Of a stretch of DNA of 64,000 nucleotides, positions 18,646 to 28,207 are shown in pieces. The translations under genes were made by a program, and so were the position numbers. Each line of letters starts with the position of its first letter. Position 1 is the stretch's first letter. The notes below the pieces were generated by a model. It was not told the DNA's origin and ran no database searches. It saw only the letters and a program-made list of their open reading frames with translations. Origin of the DNA: Georgenia sp. M64 (GTDB taxonomy: Bacteria; Actinomycetota; Actinomycetes; Actinomycetales; Actinomycetaceae). The DNA is taken from assembly GCF_038049925.1 (NCBI RefSeq), contig NZ_CP145809.1:1116001-1180000 (forward strand), read 5' to 3'.

Positions 18646-19557
18646 ATGAGCGTCGAGGCGGATGAGGAGGTGCTCGACGCGTTCCTGCGCCACCTCGCCC
18701 TCCAGCGCGGGATGTCTCCGCACACCGTGCGCGCCTACGCCGGGGACGTCCTCGACCTGCTCACCTACCTCGGTGCGGCCGGAGCCCCGGCGCTCGCCTC
18801 GCTCGACCTCACCGACCTGCGCGGGTGGCTCGCGGCCCAGCAGCGGCGCGGGATGTCACGCGCCACCCTTGCCCGCCGGGCAGCCGCCGCCCGCGCCTTC
18901 TCGCGCTGGGCGCACCGCAGCGGGCACCTGCCCGCGGACGTCGGCGCACGTCTGCGCAGCCCCCGCGCCGACCGCCACCTGCCCACGGTCCTCGGCGTCG
19001 ACGACACCGCCCGGCTGCTGGCCGTGGCGCAGGAGCGGGCGGCCGACGACTCGCCCCTGCACCTGCGGGACTGGGCCGCCCTGGAGCTGCTGTACGCCTG
19101 CGGGGTGCGCATCAGCGAGCTCGTGGGTACCGACGTCGACGACCTCGACCTCGCCGAGCGGACCGTCCGGGTGCTCGGCAAGGGCGGGAAGGAACGGGTC
19201 GTGCCCTTCGGCGTCCCGGCAGCCCGTGCCACGGCGGCGTGGCTCGAGCACGGGCGACCGGCGCTCGCGGGCCCATCCTCCGCCGGTGCGCTGTTCCTGG
19301 GGGCGCGAGGTGCGCGGCTCGACCCACGCACGGTGCGCGAGGTCCTGCACCGGCTCACCGCCGCGGCGGGCGTGCACGACCTCGCGCCGCACGGTCTGCG
19401 CCACACCGCGGCCACGCACCTCCTGGCGGGTGGCTCTGACCTGCGCACGGTCCAGGAGGTCCTGGGGCACGCCTCCCTCGCCACCACCCAGCGGTACACC
19501 CACGTCACCCCCGAGCGGCTGCGTGCCGCCTACGGCCAGGCGCACCCGAGGGCCTGA
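18646..19557 (+). CDS. xerC: Tyrosine recombinase XerC
   Basis: A 303-residue tyrosine recombinase for chromosome dimer resolution. The N-terminal SAM-like DNA-binding domain contains MSPHTVRAYAGDVLDLLTYL. The catalytic residues are complete: R155 (GVRISELV), K179/K182 (GKGGKER), H249 and R252 (HGLRHTA), H275 (LGHAS) and nucleophile Y284 (TTQRYTHV). The chromosomal position next to dprA and rpsB is the housekeeping Xer locus of actinobacteria, not a phage integrase. It converges on the M23 gene, with two bases between the stop codons. Confidence 0.93.
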   Translation: MSVEADEEVLDAFLRHLALQRGMSPHTVRAYAGDVLDLLTYLGAAGAPALASLDLTDLRGWLAAQQRRGMSRATLARRAAAARAFSRWAHRSGHLPADVGARLRSPRADRHLPTVLGVDDTARLLAVAQERAADDSPLHLRDWAALELLYACGVRISELVGTDVDDLDLAERTVRVLGKGGKERVVPFGVPAARATAAWLEHGRPALAGPSSAGALFLGARGARLDPRTVREVLHRLTAAAGVHDLAPHGLRHTAATHLLAGGSDLRTVQEVLGHASLATTQRYTHVTPERLRAAYGQAHPRA

Positions 19558-19559
19558 GA

Positions 19560-20255
19560 TCACCGCAGCCCGGCCAGGTCCGCCGGGAGCAGCCGCACCA
19601 CCACCTCGAGGCCCAGCAGGTCCATGGGGTCGACGTAGGACTGCGGACCCGTGCGCGCGCCCCAGTGCAGGCAGGTGGTCAGCTCCCACACCGGGCAGTG
19701 ACCGGACTCCAGCAGCCCGAGGACCTCGCCGCGGCTCACCCGGTCGCCGGCCGAGACGGCGGGGGAGACCGGCTCGTAGGTCGTGCGCACGCCGTCGGCG
19801 TGCTGCACCGAGACCACCGGACGGTCCACGACCCGGCCGGCGAAGACCACGACGCCGTCGGCGGCCGCGCGGACCGCCGAGCCCGAGCCGTGCGCCAGGT
19901 CCACGCCGCGGTGGCCCGATCCCCAGGGCTGCGCCGGGGCGGTGAAGTCGCGCACGAGGTCGGCCGGCCCACCGGTCGGCCAGTCGTACTCGACCTCCCC
20001 GGCGGACCGGCCCTCGGCGTTCAGCGTGCGCACCGCGGGGGAGGCCCCGCTGCCGGCGCCGGCGGGGTCCCCGGCCGGGACCGGCGCGACGGGCTCGACG
20101 CGCGCGGTCACGGCCGGCGCGGTGACGGCCGGTGCGGTGACGGCCGGTGCGGCGGTCACCGCCGACTCGCCGGTCACCGCCACCAGGGACAGGGCGGCGC
20201 CGGAGACCGCCACGAGGAGGGCGACGACCGCGGCGTGCGTGCCGGAAGGACTCAT
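19560..20255 (-). CDS. Exported M23-fold (LytM-like) peptidase, altered active site
   Basis: A 231-residue exported protein. An N-terminal hydrophobic segment (residues 8-28) acts as signal or anchor, then an Ala/Val/Pro-rich linker with TAPAV repeats leads to an M23 domain. Zinc ligands H115 and D119 (HRGVDLA) and H197 (CLHWGAR) are present. The usual HxH motif reads CLH here, so the general-base histidine is Cys195. The same CLHWG form is known in other actinobacterial paralogues. It may be a weak endopeptidase or an activator of other wall hydrolases. Start ATG at 20255 has GACCCT six bases upstream; the frame is open further but without a signal peptide. Confidence 0.85.
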   Translation of the reverse strand: MSPSGTHAAVVALLVAVSGAALSLVAVTGESAVTAAPAVTAPAVTAPAVTARVEPVAPVPAGDPAGAGSGASPAVRTLNAEGRSAGEVEYDWPTGGPADLVRDFTAPAQPWGSGHRGVDLAHGSGSAVRAAADGVVVFAGRVVDRPVVSVQHADGVRTTYEPVSPAVSAGDRVSRGEVLGLLESGHCPVWELTTCLHWGARTGPQSYVDPMDLLGLEVVVRLLPADLAGLR

Positions 20256-20391
20256 GCGGCCAGGGTCGGCCGGGCGGGCCGCGCCTGGTCCGTCCCCGGT
20301 ACCGGACTGGGGATGCCGCGACGGGGCTACCCCTGTGGAGGAGAGGTGCGGCTGCGCGTGGCGGCGGTGCGCGCGTGGCGGTGGTGCGAGG

Positions 20392-20438
20392 GTGCGGGCG
20401 GCGCACGTGCGGGCGGCGCACGAGTGCGGGCGGCGCAG
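20392..20438. repeat. 15-base tandem repeat
   Basis: Three copies of GTGCGGGCGGCGCAC (20392, 20407 and, after two extra bases, 20424 with one change). Each unit starts and ends with GTGC/GCAC and could form small stems. Confidence 0.8.
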
Positions 20439-20470
20439 GTGCGGCGGTGCGGGCCCGGACCCGGATCGGA

Positions 20471-20476
20471 TAGCAT
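20471..20476 (+). promoter_or_regulatory. Candidate -10 element of rpsB-tsf (TAGCAT)
   Basis: TAGCAT fits the TAnnnT pattern seen throughout the window. No good -35 hexamer was found 17-18 bases upstream, where the tandem repeat ends. Confidence 0.4.
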
Positions 20477-20701
20477 GGCTCCCGCAACCGGCAGCAGTCG
20501 GTTGACATCGCGTGCCCGCAAGTCGTCGCACCACCGCCCCGGTCCCGACCGGGACGGCCAGGTCGGCGAGGCGACCTCCGGTCCTCTCCTCGCGAGAGGT
20601 GCTTCCTCGTCGCGGGCACCAGGGTCCCAGGCCACCCGGCCGCGGACGACAACCGAGAGACGGGCCGCGCGGCGCCTTCACGGCGAGCGTGGCCCCGTGG
20701 T

Positions 20702-20718
20702 GTGCGGGATCCCCGCAC
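20702..20718 (+). other. Hairpin in the rpsB leader
   Basis: GTGCGGG-ATC-CCCGCAC, read from 20702 with one extra base at the left arm, ends immediately before the rpsB ribosome-binding site GGAAGGA. A structure there could modulate translation; S2 autoregulation is known in other bacteria but not shown for this element. Confidence 0.4.
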
Positions 20719-20733
20719 CAGGAAGGACGAGCC

Positions 20734-21747
20734 ATGGCCGTCGTCACCATGCGCCAGCTCCTCGAGAGCGGCGTGCACTTCGGGCACCAGACCCGGCGCT
20801 GGAACCCGAAGATGAAGCGCTTCATCTTCACCGAGCGCAACGGCATCTACATCATCGACCTGCAGCAGTCGCTGACGGACATCGACCGCGCGTTCGAGTT
20901 CGTCAAGGAGACCGTCGCCCACGGCGGCAACATCCTCTTCGTCGGCACCAAGAAGCAGGCGCAGGAGTCCATCGCCGAGCAGGCTCAGCGCGTGGGCATG
21001 CCCTACGTCAACGAGCGCTGGCTCGGCGGCATGCTCACCAACTTCGGCACCGTGCACAAGCGTCTCCAGCGCCTCAAGGAGCTCGAGCAGGTCGACTTCG
21101 ACGACGTCGCCGGCAGCGGTTTCACCAAGAAGGAGCTGCTCATGCAGCGCCGTGAGCGGGACAAGCTCGCGCGCACCCTCGGTGGCATCCGCGACATGGC
21201 GAAGATCCCCTCGGCCGTGTGGATCGTCGACACGAAGAAGGAGCACCTCGCCGTCGCCGAGGCCCGCAAGCTCCACATCCCCGTCGTGGCGATCCTCGAC
21301 ACCAACTGCGACCCCGACGAGGTCGACTACCGCATCCCCGGCAACGACGACGCCATCCGCGCCGTCTCGCTGCTGACCCGCGTCATCGCGGACGCCGCGG
21401 CCGAGGGTCTCGTCGCCCGCCACGGGGGCGGCGGCGCCGCACCCACCGCCGAGGAGCCCCTGGCCGAGTGGGAGCGCGAGCTCCTCGCCGCCCACGAGGC
21501 CGACCAGTCCGCGACCGCCTCCGTGGCCGCCGCCGAGGCCCCCGCGGCCGACGTCGCCGCCGCCGAGCAGACCGCCGGCGTCACCCACGACGCCCAGGAG
21601 GTCGCCGAGGCCGCCGAGGCTGCCGACGAGACCCCCGGCGTCGACGTCGCGGGCCCCGACACCACCCAGGTGGCCGACAACTCCGTCGCCGCGGAGGACG
21701 CCAAGGCCGCCGAGGCCGCGGAGTCCGCCGAGACCGAGCAGGCCTGA
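20734..21747 (+). CDS. rpsB: 30S ribosomal protein uS2
   Basis: A 337-residue uS2. The conserved core (about 1-245) shows [41 protein letters not shown] and [16 protein letters not shown]. The last 90 residues are an Ala/Glu/Asp-rich tail of low complexity, seen in many actinobacterial S2 proteins. The ATG at 20734 is preceded by GGAAGGA and starts at the family's normal position. tsf follows after 31 bases, the universal rpsB-tsf pair. Confidence 0.97.
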   Translation: MAVVTMRQLLESGVHFGHQTRRWNPKMKRFIFTERNGIYIIDLQQSLTDIDRAFEFVKETVAHGGNILFVGTKKQAQESIAEQAQRVGMPYVNERWLGGMLTNFGTVHKRLQRLKELEQVDFDDVAGSGFTKKELLMQRRERDKLARTLGGIRDMAKIPSAVWIVDTKKEHLAVAEARKLHIPVVAILDTNCDPDEVDYRIPGNDDAIRAVSLLTRVIADAAAEGLVARHGGGGAAPTAEEPLAEWERELLAAHEADQSATASVAAAEAPAADVAAAEQTAGVTHDAQEVAEAAEAADETPGVDVAGPDTTQVADNSVAAEDAKAAEAAESAETEQA

Positions 21748-21778
21748 CCCACCACCGCTGATCTGGAGAGGATCACTT

Positions 21779-22618
21779 ATGGCGAACTACACCGCCGCTG
21801 ACATCAAGGCCCTGCGCGAGAAGACCGGCGCGGGCATGCTCGACGTCAAGAAGGCCCTGGACGAGGCGAACGGCGACGCGGACAAGGCGCTGGAGATCAT
21901 CCGCGTCAAGGGCCTCAAGGGCGTCGCCAAGCGCGAGGGGCGCACCGTCGCCGAGGGCCTGGTCGCGGCTCAGATCGTCGCCGAGGGCGACGGCGAGACC
22001 GGCGTCATGGTCGAGGTCAACTCCGAGACGGACTTCGTCGCGAAGAACCAGAGCTTCATCGACTTCGCCGACAGCGTGCTCGCCGCGGCGGTCGCCACCG
22101 GTGCCACCGACGTCGAGTCCCTCCTGGGCGCCGAGGTCGACGGCGAGACCGTGCAGGCCAAGGTCGACAACATCGCCGCCACCATCGGCGAGAAGATCGT
22201 CGTGCGCCGCCTCGTGCGGGTCAGCGGCGAGAAGGTCTCCAGCTACCTGCACCGCACCGCCAAGGACCTCCCGCCGTCGGTGGGAGTGCTCGTGGCCACG
22301 GACGCCGCCGGCGCCGAGGTCGGGCGCGACGTCGCGATGCACGTCGCGGCGTACTCGCCCAGCTACCTCGGCCGCGACGAGGTCCCCGCCGACCTGGTGG
22401 AGAACGAGCGCCGCATCGCCGAGGAGACCGCCCGCAACGAGGGCAAGCCCGAGGCCGCGCTGCCGAAGATCACCGAGGGCCGCCTCAACGGGTTCTTCAA
22501 GGAGAACGTCCTGCTCGACCAGGCGTTCGCCAAGGACCCCAAGAAGACGGTCGGCAAGGTCGTGGAGGAGGCCGGCGGCACCGTCACCGGCTTCGCCCGC
22601 TTCCGCGTCGGCGCCTGA
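21779..22618 (+). CDS. tsf: Translation elongation factor Ts
   Basis: A 279-residue EF-Ts, the nucleotide exchange factor for EF-Tu. The N-terminal UBA-like domain starts MANYTAADIKALREKTGAG, followed by the signature ETDFVAKNQSF and the late FFKENVLLDQ segment. Length and motifs are normal. GGAGAGGAT precedes the ATG. A perfect hairpin at 22627-22662 separates it from pyrH. Confidence 0.97.
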   Translation: MANYTAADIKALREKTGAGMLDVKKALDEANGDADKALEIIRVKGLKGVAKREGRTVAEGLVAAQIVAEGDGETGVMVEVNSETDFVAKNQSFIDFADSVLAAAVATGATDVESLLGAEVDGETVQAKVDNIAATIGEKIVVRRLVRVSGEKVSSYLHRTAKDLPPSVGVLVATDAAGAEVGRDVAMHVAAYSPSYLGRDEVPADLVENERRIAEETARNEGKPEAALPKITEGRLNGFFKENVLLDQAFAKDPKKTVGKVVEEAGGTVTGFARFRVGA

Positions 22619-22626
22619 CGCACCCA

Positions 22627-22662
22627 CCGGTGGCCCCGGCCCGCACGGGCCGGGGCCACCGG
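22627..22662 (+). terminator. Hairpin terminator after tsf
   Basis: A perfect 16-base stem (CCGGTGGCCCCGGCCC and complement) with loop GCAC, eight bases after the tsf stop. It is one of the strongest stems in the window, without a T-tract. Confidence 0.85.
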
Positions 22663-22720
22663 CGCACCATCCTGCGCCGGGGCCGCGGCCCCGCCCACCC
22701 ATCCTGGAGGACCGATCACC

Positions 22721-23485
22721 GTGCAGCCCGACACCGAGCCCACCGGCGGGCGCGCCCGCCGTGTCCTGCTCAAGCTCTCCGGGGAGGTCTTCGGCGGCGG
22801 CAGGGTCGGCCTCGACCCCGACGTCGTCTCGGCCGTGGCGCGGGAGATCGCCGCGGCTGTCGCCGAGGGCGTCCAGGTGGCCGTGGTGGTCGGCGGCGGC
22901 AACTTCTTCCGGGGCGCGGAGCTCTCCCAGCGCGGCCTGGACCGCTCCCGCGCCGACTACATGGGCATGCTGGGCACCGTGATGAACGCCCTCGCCCTGC
23001 AGGACTTCCTCGAGAAGGCCGGCGTGCGCACCCGCGTCCAGACCGCCATCACCATGGGCCAGGTCGCCGAGCCGTACATCCCGCTGCGGGCGATCCGACA
23101 CCTCGAGAAGGGCCGCGTCGTCGTCTTCGGCGCCGGCGCCGGCATGCCCTTCTTCTCCACCGACACCGTCGCCGCCCAGCGAGCGCTGGAGACGCACTGC
23201 GACGAGGTGCTCGTGGGCAAGAACGGTGTGGACGGGGTGTACACCGCCGACCCGCGCGTGGACCCCGCCGCCGTGCGGCTGGACCACCTCACCTACGCCG
23301 ACGCGATCCAGCAGGGACTGCGGGTCGTCGACGCCGCCGCCTTCAGCCTGTGCATGGACAACGACCTCACGATGCGGGTCTTCGGTATGGGCGAGCCGGG
23401 TAACGTCACCCGCGCCCTGCGGGGTGAGAGGATCGGAACGCTCGTGACCACCCGTGAAGCTGACAACCAAGGAGTGACGCCGTGA
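22721..23485 (+). CDS. pyrH: UMP kinase
   Basis: A 254-residue UMP kinase of the amino-acid-kinase fold, making UDP for RNA, DNA and cell-wall precursors. Visible motifs: [40 protein letters not shown], GTGxPFFSTDT-type [14 protein letters not shown] and [13 protein letters not shown]. The GTG at 22721 has CTGGAGGA upstream. Its last codons overlap the frr GTG as GTGA, so both are translated together. Confidence 0.96.
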   Translation: MQPDTEPTGGRARRVLLKLSGEVFGGGRVGLDPDVVSAVAREIAAAVAEGVQVAVVVGGGNFFRGAELSQRGLDRSRADYMGMLGTVMNALALQDFLEKAGVRTRVQTAITMGQVAEPYIPLRAIRHLEKGRVVVFGAGAGMPFFSTDTVAAQRALETHCDEVLVGKNGVDGVYTADPRVDPAAVRLDHLTYADAIQQGLRVVDAAAFSLCMDNDLTMRVFGMGEPGNVTRALRGERIGTLVTTREADNQGVTP

Positions 23486-24039
23486 TCGACGACGCCCTGC
23501 TCGAGGCCGAGGAGAAGATGGACAAGGCCGTGGAGGTGGCTCGCGAGGAGATGAGCCACATCCGCACCGGCCGCGCCAACGCCGGCATGTTCAACCCGGT
23601 CCTCGTGGACTACTACGGCGCGCCGACCCCGCTGCAGCAGCTCGGCTCGCTCACGATCCCCGAGGCCCGCACGGTCCTCATCACGCCGTACGACCGGTCC
23701 TCCTCCAGCGCGATCGCCAAGGCCCTGCGCGAGTCCGACCTCGGCGTGAACCCCACGGACGACGGCAACGTCATCCGCGTGGTGCTGCCCGCCCTGACGG
23801 AGGAGCGTCGCCGCGACTACGTCAAGCTCGCCAAGCACAAGGGCGAGGACGCGCGGATCGCCATCCGCTCCGTGCGGCGCAAGGCGAAGGAGACCCTCGA
23901 CCGCATCGCCAAGGACGGCGAGGCCGGGCAGGACGAGGTCGACCGGGCCGAGAAGGAGCTCGAGGCGCTGACCAAGAAGCACGTCGAGCTCGTCGACCAC
24001 GTGCTCGAGGCCAAGGAGCGCGAGCTGCTCGAGGTCTGA
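23482..24039 (+). CDS. frr: Ribosome recycling factor
   Basis: A 185-residue RRF, which splits post-termination ribosomes with EF-G. It has the family start [17 protein letters not shown], the [19 protein letters not shown] loop and [23 protein letters not shown]. Length is exactly typical. Start overlaps the pyrH stop, and its stop shares one base with the cdsA start. Confidence 0.97.
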   Translation: MIDDALLEAEEKMDKAVEVAREEMSHIRTGRANAGMFNPVLVDYYGAPTPLQQLGSLTIPEARTVLITPYDRSSSSAIAKALRESDLGVNPTDDGNVIRVVLPALTEERRRDYVKLAKHKGEDARIAIRSVRRKAKETLDRIAKDGEAGQDEVDRAEKELEALTKKHVELVDHVLEAKERELLEV

Positions 24040-25004
24040 TGGCCCCCGCACCCGCGGCCGACCCCCGCGACAGCCAGGACAGCCTCGCCTCCGCCCTGCG
24101 CCGGCTCCGCGAGGCGCGGGAGCGAGCCCGCTCGGCCCTGGTCACCCCGGCCCCGCCGCGCCCGAAGGACCCCGTCCCGCCCACCGGGCGGGCGGGGCGG
24201 AACCTGCCCGCCGCGATCGCGGTCGGCGTCTCGCTCCTGGTGCTCGTGGGCGTCAGCCTGCTCACCCGCCCGGAGATGTTCGTCGCCCTGGCGGTCGTGG
24301 CGTCCGTGGGCGCGATGTGGGAGCTCGCGCGCGCGGTCGCCCAGCGCGGGATCCGCGTGCCGCTCCTGCCGCTGGTGGTCGGGGCGGTCGGGGTGCTCGT
24401 CTCGGCGTGGGTGGCCGGCGGCGAGGCCATGCTCATGGCCTTCACCCTCACCGCCGGCGGCGTGTTCGTCTGGCGCGTCATCGACGGCGGCGGGCGCGAC
24501 GCGGTGCGCGACGCCGCCGCCGGCATCTTCACCGCCGCCTACGTGCCGTACCTGGCCGGGTTCGCCGTCCTCCTCCTGCGTCTGGAGGACGGTCCGCTGC
24601 TGGTCCTGACGTTCCTGCTGGTCACGATCGCCAACGACACCGGCGGCTACGTCGCCGGGGTGCTGTTCGGCAAGCACCCCATGGCGCCGTCGATCAGCCC
24701 GAAGAAGTCCTGGGAGGGCCTGGCCGGCTCGGTCGTGCTCGCCGTCGCCGTCGGCGTCGTCATGCTCGGCCCCGTCCTCGACGGCCCCTGGTGGGCCGGG
24801 GCCGTGCTGGGCGTGGCCGCGGTCGGCGCCGCGACGACCGGCGACCTCGCCGAGTCCCTCCTCAAGCGCGACCTGGGCCTGAAGGACATGGGCTCCCTGC
24901 TGCCCGGCCACGGCGGGATCATGGACCGGCTCGACTCCCTGCTCGTGGGCGCCCCGGTGTCCTACCTCATCCTCGCCGCCGCCACCGGCCAGGCGGCATT
25001 CTGA
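24039..25004 (+). CDS. cdsA: Phosphatidate cytidylyltransferase (CDP-diacylglycerol synthase)
   Basis: A 321-residue integral membrane enzyme converting phosphatidic acid and CTP to CDP-diacylglycerol. A charged N-terminus (1-55) precedes about eight membrane segments. The signature is clear: SPKKSWEGLAGSVV and KRDLGLKDMGSLLPGHGGIMDRLDS. Its product feeds PgsA, encoded at 63009-63638. The ATG overlaps the frr stop by one base. Confidence 0.95.
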   Translation: MAPAPAADPRDSQDSLASALRRLREARERARSALVTPAPPRPKDPVPPTGRAGRNLPAAIAVGVSLLVLVGVSLLTRPEMFVALAVVASVGAMWELARAVAQRGIRVPLLPLVVGAVGVLVSAWVAGGEAMLMAFTLTAGGVFVWRVIDGGGRDAVRDAAAGIFTAAYVPYLAGFAVLLLRLEDGPLLVLTFLLVTIANDTGGYVAGVLFGKHPMAPSISPKKSWEGLAGSVVLAVAVGVVMLGPVLDGPWWAGAVLGVAAVGAATTGDLAESLLKRDLGLKDMGSLLPGHGGIMDRLDSLLVGAPVSYLILAAATGQAAF

Positions 25005-25019
25005 GAGGATGGGTCGGTC

Positions 25020-26195
25020 ATGACGCAGCAGCCCCAGATCCGCCCCTCCCACGAGGTCAGTCCCGGTGACCGCCCGGTCCTGACCTTTGCCGCCAAACGT
25101 CGGGGCAAGCCCCCGCGGCACCTCGCGGACCTCTCCGCCGAGGAGCGCCGGTCGGTCGCGGCCGAGCTCGGTGTCCCCGCCTTCCGGCTGGACCAGCTCG
25201 CCCGGCACTACTTCGCCCACCTCACCCGCGACCCGGCGGACATGTCCGACCTGCCCGCCGCGGATCGCGACGAGCTCACCACCACCCTCGTGCCGGAGCT
25301 GGTGACCAAGGTCCGTGACCTCGCCGCCGACAAGGGCATGACGGTGAAGTCCCTGTGGAACCTCTTCGACGGCGCGATGGTCGAGTCGGTTCTCATGCGC
25401 TACTCCGAGCGCACCACCTTGTGTGTCTCCTCCCAGGCCGGCTGCGGGATGGCCTGCCCGTTCTGCGCCACCGGGCAGCAGGGCCTGACCCGCAACCTCT
25501 CCACCGCCGAGATCGTCGAGCAGGTCCGCCTGGCGGCCCGGTCGTGCCGGGACGGCGAGCTGCCGGGCGGTCCCACCCGCCTGAGCAACGTCGTCTTCAT
25601 GGGCATGGGTGAGCCGATGGCCAACTACAAGGCCGTCATCGGTGCCGTGCGCCGCATGGTCGACCCTGCCCCGGCGGGCCTGGGCCTGTCCGCCCGCAAC
25701 GTCACCGTCTCCACCGTCGGGCTGGTCCCGGCCATCGACAAGCTCGCCAAGGAGGGCGTCCCGGTCACCCTGGCGGTGTCCCTGCACGCCCCCGACGACG
25801 GGCTGCGCGACGAGCTCATCCCGATCAACTCCCGCTGGAAGGTGGGCGAGCTCCTCGACGCCGCCCGGCGCTACTTCGATGCGACGGGCCGGCGGGTGAG
25901 CATCGAGTACGCCCTCATCAAGGACATGAACGACCACGCCTGGCGAGCCCAGCTCCTCGCCGACGAGCTCAACGCCCGCGGGCGCGGCTGGGTGCACGTC
26001 AACCCCATCCCGCTCAACCCCACCCCGGGGTCGATCTGGACGGCGAGCGAGCGCGCGGTCGAGCAGGAGTTCGTCGACACGCTCCGACGTGCCGGGATAC
26101 CGACGACGGTGCGGGACACTCGGGGCAGCGACATCGACGGCGCCTGCGGCCAGCTGGCCGCCGAGGTGCTCGTCCAGACGAAGGGGCAGGGATGA
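25020..26195 (+). CDS. rlmN: Dual-specificity RNA methyltransferase RlmN (23S A2503 / tRNA A37)
   Basis: A 391-residue radical SAM enzyme. The 4Fe-4S cluster cysteines are C142, C146 and C149 in [11 protein letters not shown], followed by [33 protein letters not shown] and, near the end, [12 protein letters not shown] (the methyl-carrying cysteine region) are present. It makes C2-methyladenosine in 23S rRNA and tRNA. Its stop overlaps the next start as ATGA. Confidence 0.95.
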   Translation: MTQQPQIRPSHEVSPGDRPVLTFAAKRRGKPPRHLADLSAEERRSVAAELGVPAFRLDQLARHYFAHLTRDPADMSDLPAADRDELTTTLVPELVTKVRDLAADKGMTVKSLWNLFDGAMVESVLMRYSERTTLCVSSQAGCGMACPFCATGQQGLTRNLSTAEIVEQVRLAARSCRDGELPGGPTRLSNVVFMGMGEPMANYKAVIGAVRRMVDPAPAGLGLSARNVTVSTVGLVPAIDKLAKEGVPVTLAVSLHAPDDGLRDELIPINSRWKVGELLDAARRYFDATGRRVSIEYALIKDMNDHAWRAQLLADELNARGRGWVHVNPIPLNPTPGSIWTASERAVEQEFVDTLRRAGIPTTVRDTRGSDIDGACGQLAAEVLVQTKGQG

Positions 26196-26779
26196 CGGCG
26201 ATGTTCCCGCCGGCGGGGCGGATGCGCACCGGCTACGACCGGGCGGAGGTGGAGGAGTTCTTCACCCGGGCCCGGGCGGCGTACGAGAGCGGCGAGCCGG
26301 GCGGTCCGGACGCCGCCGCCACCGCGTCGCTGAGCTCGACCGGGTTCGACGAGAAGGACGTGCGCGCCGCCGCGTTCACACTGGTGCGCGACGGGTACTC
26401 CACCGCTGCCGTCGACGCCGCGCTCGACCGGCTCGAGAGCGCCTTCGTCCAGCGCCGGCGCACCGCGTTCATCGCCGCGCAGGGCGAGAGCGCCTGGATG
26501 GACCACATCGCCGACCGCGCGACCACGCTCTACCCGCGCCTGCTGCGCCCCGCCGGGGAGCGGTTCCGCAGCCCGGAGAGCGGGCACGGCTACGACCGGG
26601 ACGCCGTCGACGCCCTCCTCGAGCGGCTCGTCGCGTACTTCGACGACGGCGGCGAGCTGACATCCGCGGAGCTGCGCACGGCAACCTTCCCGCGGGCACG
26701 CGCGCCGAGGGCCTACCACGAGGGCACCGTCGACGCCTACCTCGACCGCGCGGTCGAGGTGCTCGTCGCGGTGGAGTGA
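26192..26779 (+). CDS. DivIVA-domain-like protein
   Basis: A 195-residue soluble protein built of repeated short modules: [19 protein letters not shown] (from residue 14), [38 protein letters not shown] and [17 protein letters not shown]. This motif (Y/F-x-x-x-x-V-D-x-F/L) is typical of the DivIVA domain in actinobacteria, but the long coiled coil of Wag31 is missing. A role in polar growth or septum organisation is possible but unproven. It is translationally coupled on both sides (ATGA with rlmN, GTGA with dxr), a conserved placement. Confidence 0.8.
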   Translation: MTAMFPPAGRMRTGYDRAEVEEFFTRARAAYESGEPGGPDAAATASLSSTGFDEKDVRAAAFTLVRDGYSTAAVDAALDRLESAFVQRRRTAFIAAQGESAWMDHIADRATTLYPRLLRPAGERFRSPESGHGYDRDAVDALLERLVAYFDDGGELTSAELRTATFPRARAPRAYHEGTVDAYLDRAVEVLVAVE

Positions 26780-28077
26780 GCGGCTTGACGCCCACCGACG
26801 TCGTCCTGCTCGGCTCCACCGGCTCCATCGGCACCCAGGCCCTCGAGGTCGTCGCCGCGGCAGCCCCGGGGACGTTCCGCGTGACCGCGCTCAGCGCCGG
26901 CGGCGGGAACCTCGAGCTGCTCGCCGAGCAGGCGGTGCTCCACGACGTCCCGGTCGTGGCGCTCGCCCACGGTGGTGACGGCGCCGTCACCCGGCTGCGC
27001 GAGCTCCTCGCGGACGAGCGGGCCCGCACCGGACGGGACGACCTCGCCGAGCCCGAGATCCTCACCGGGCCCGACGCCGCCACCACGGTCGCCGGCTCGT
27101 TGCGCGTCACGCCGGACGCGCTGGACGTCCGGGAGCCTCCGGCGGCGCCGCGCGCCGTCGTCCTCAACGGCATCACCGGCTCGGTGGGCCTCGCGCCCAC
27201 CCTGGCCGCCCTGCGGTCGGGGGCCACGCTGGCGCTGGCCAACAAGGAGTCCCTCGTCGTCGGCGGGTCCCTCGTGCGTGCGGCCCAGACCCGGCCGGGC
27301 CAGGTCGTGCCGGTGGACTCCGAGCACTCGGCGATCGCGCAGGCGCTGCGCTCGGGCCGCCACGAGAGGGGGATGACCAGCCCCGTCACCACCGGGCGCT
27401 CCGAGGTCCGCCGGCTCGTCCTGACCGCCTCGGGCGGCCCCTTCCGCGGGCGCACCCGCGACGAGCTCGCCACCGTGACGCCCGCCCAGGCCCTCGCGCA
27501 CCCCACGTGGGCCATGGGTCCGGTCGTGACGGTGAACTCCTCCACCATGGTCAACAAAGGTCTCGAGCTCATCGAGGCGCACCTGCTCTTCGACGTCCCG
27601 GCCGAGGACGTCGTCGTCGTCGTCCACCCGCAGTCTGTGGTCCACTCGATGGTCGAGTTCCACGACGGGTCCACCCTCGCCCAGGCCTCGCCGCCGGACA
27701 TGCGCCTGCCCATCGCGCTGGGCCTGACGTGGCCGGAGCGGGCAGCCGGGGTCGCCGCGCCGTGCCGGTGGGACGAGCCCACCTCCTGGACGTTCGAGCC
27801 GCTGGACGAGGGCACCTTCCCGGCCGTCGCGCTGGCCCGGGCGGCGGCGGCCGCGTCCGCGACCCACCCCGCCGTGCTGAACGCCGCGAACGAGCAGTGC
27901 GTCGCGGCCTTCCTCGACCGTCGCCTCGACTACCTCGGCATCGTCGAGGTCGTCGCCGAGGTGCTCGAGGAGCACGAGGGCCCGGCCGCCTCGGCGGACC
28001 TCACCCTCGACGACGTCCTCGGCGCCGAGGAGCGGGCCAGGGCCCGCGCCGAGGAGCTCATCGCCGCCCGCGCCTGA
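26776..28077 (+). CDS. dxr: 1-deoxy-D-xylulose 5-phosphate reductoisomerase
   Basis: A 433-residue Dxr, second step of the MEP isoprenoid pathway (NADPH-dependent). NADPH site LGSTGSIGTQALEVV, then NGITGSVGLAPTLAAL, LANKESLVVGG, VDSEHSAIAQAL, LTASGGPFRGR and PTWAMGPVVTVNSSTMVNK. The GTG at 26776, overlapping the upstream stop, is preferred; a TTG nine bases later is the alternative. The protein is about 40 residues longer than E. coli Dxr through loop insertions. ispG of the same pathway lies 1.6 kb downstream. Confidence 0.95.
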   Translation: MSGLTPTDVVLLGSTGSIGTQALEVVAAAAPGTFRVTALSAGGGNLELLAEQAVLHDVPVVALAHGGDGAVTRLRELLADERARTGRDDLAEPEILTGPDAATTVAGSLRVTPDALDVREPPAAPRAVVLNGITGSVGLAPTLAALRSGATLALANKESLVVGGSLVRAAQTRPGQVVPVDSEHSAIAQALRSGRHERGMTSPVTTGRSEVRRLVLTASGGPFRGRTRDELATVTPAQALAHPTWAMGPVVTVNSSTMVNKGLELIEAHLLFDVPAEDVVVVVHPQSVVHSMVEFHDGSTLAQASPPDMRLPIALGLTWPERAAGVAAPCRWDEPTSWTFEPLDEGTFPAVALARAAAAASATHPAVLNAANEQCVAAFLDRRLDYLGIVEVVAEVLEEHEGPAASADLTLDDVLGAEERARARAEELIAARA

Positions 28078-28207
28078 GGCGCGGAACCGGCGCACGGTCC
28101 GCGGCCTCCGAGCCTCCGGCCGGGTCGCGCACCGGTCCCCGGAACCACCTCGCCCGCGCCGTCGTTGAGGTGGAGAATGGCCACGTCCCGCAGGAAGGAG
28201 CCCCACC

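Larger units (their letters stand above)
20256..20733. other. Intergenic region upstream of rpsB
   Basis: This 478-base divergent gap holds the M23 promoter (GACCCT at 20262-20267 on the minus strand), a short GC-rich tandem repeat (20392-20438), a candidate rpsB -10 (TAGCAT, 20471-20476), an isolated TTGACA (20502-20507) without a convincing partner, and a hairpin just before the rpsB ribosome-binding site. No gene was accepted. The long transcribed leader of about 250 bases could carry rpsB regulation. Confidence 0.6.

Noticed and set aside
18646-19557. Tyrosine recombinase considered as a phage or island integrase
   Set aside because: It sits in the conserved dprA-rpsB setting, has XerC length and motifs, and no tRNA, att-like repeat or phage gene is nearby.
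20502-20507. TTGACA as the rpsB -35 element
   Set aside because: No -10-like hexamer occurs 16-19 bases downstream; TAGCAT lies upstream of it instead.
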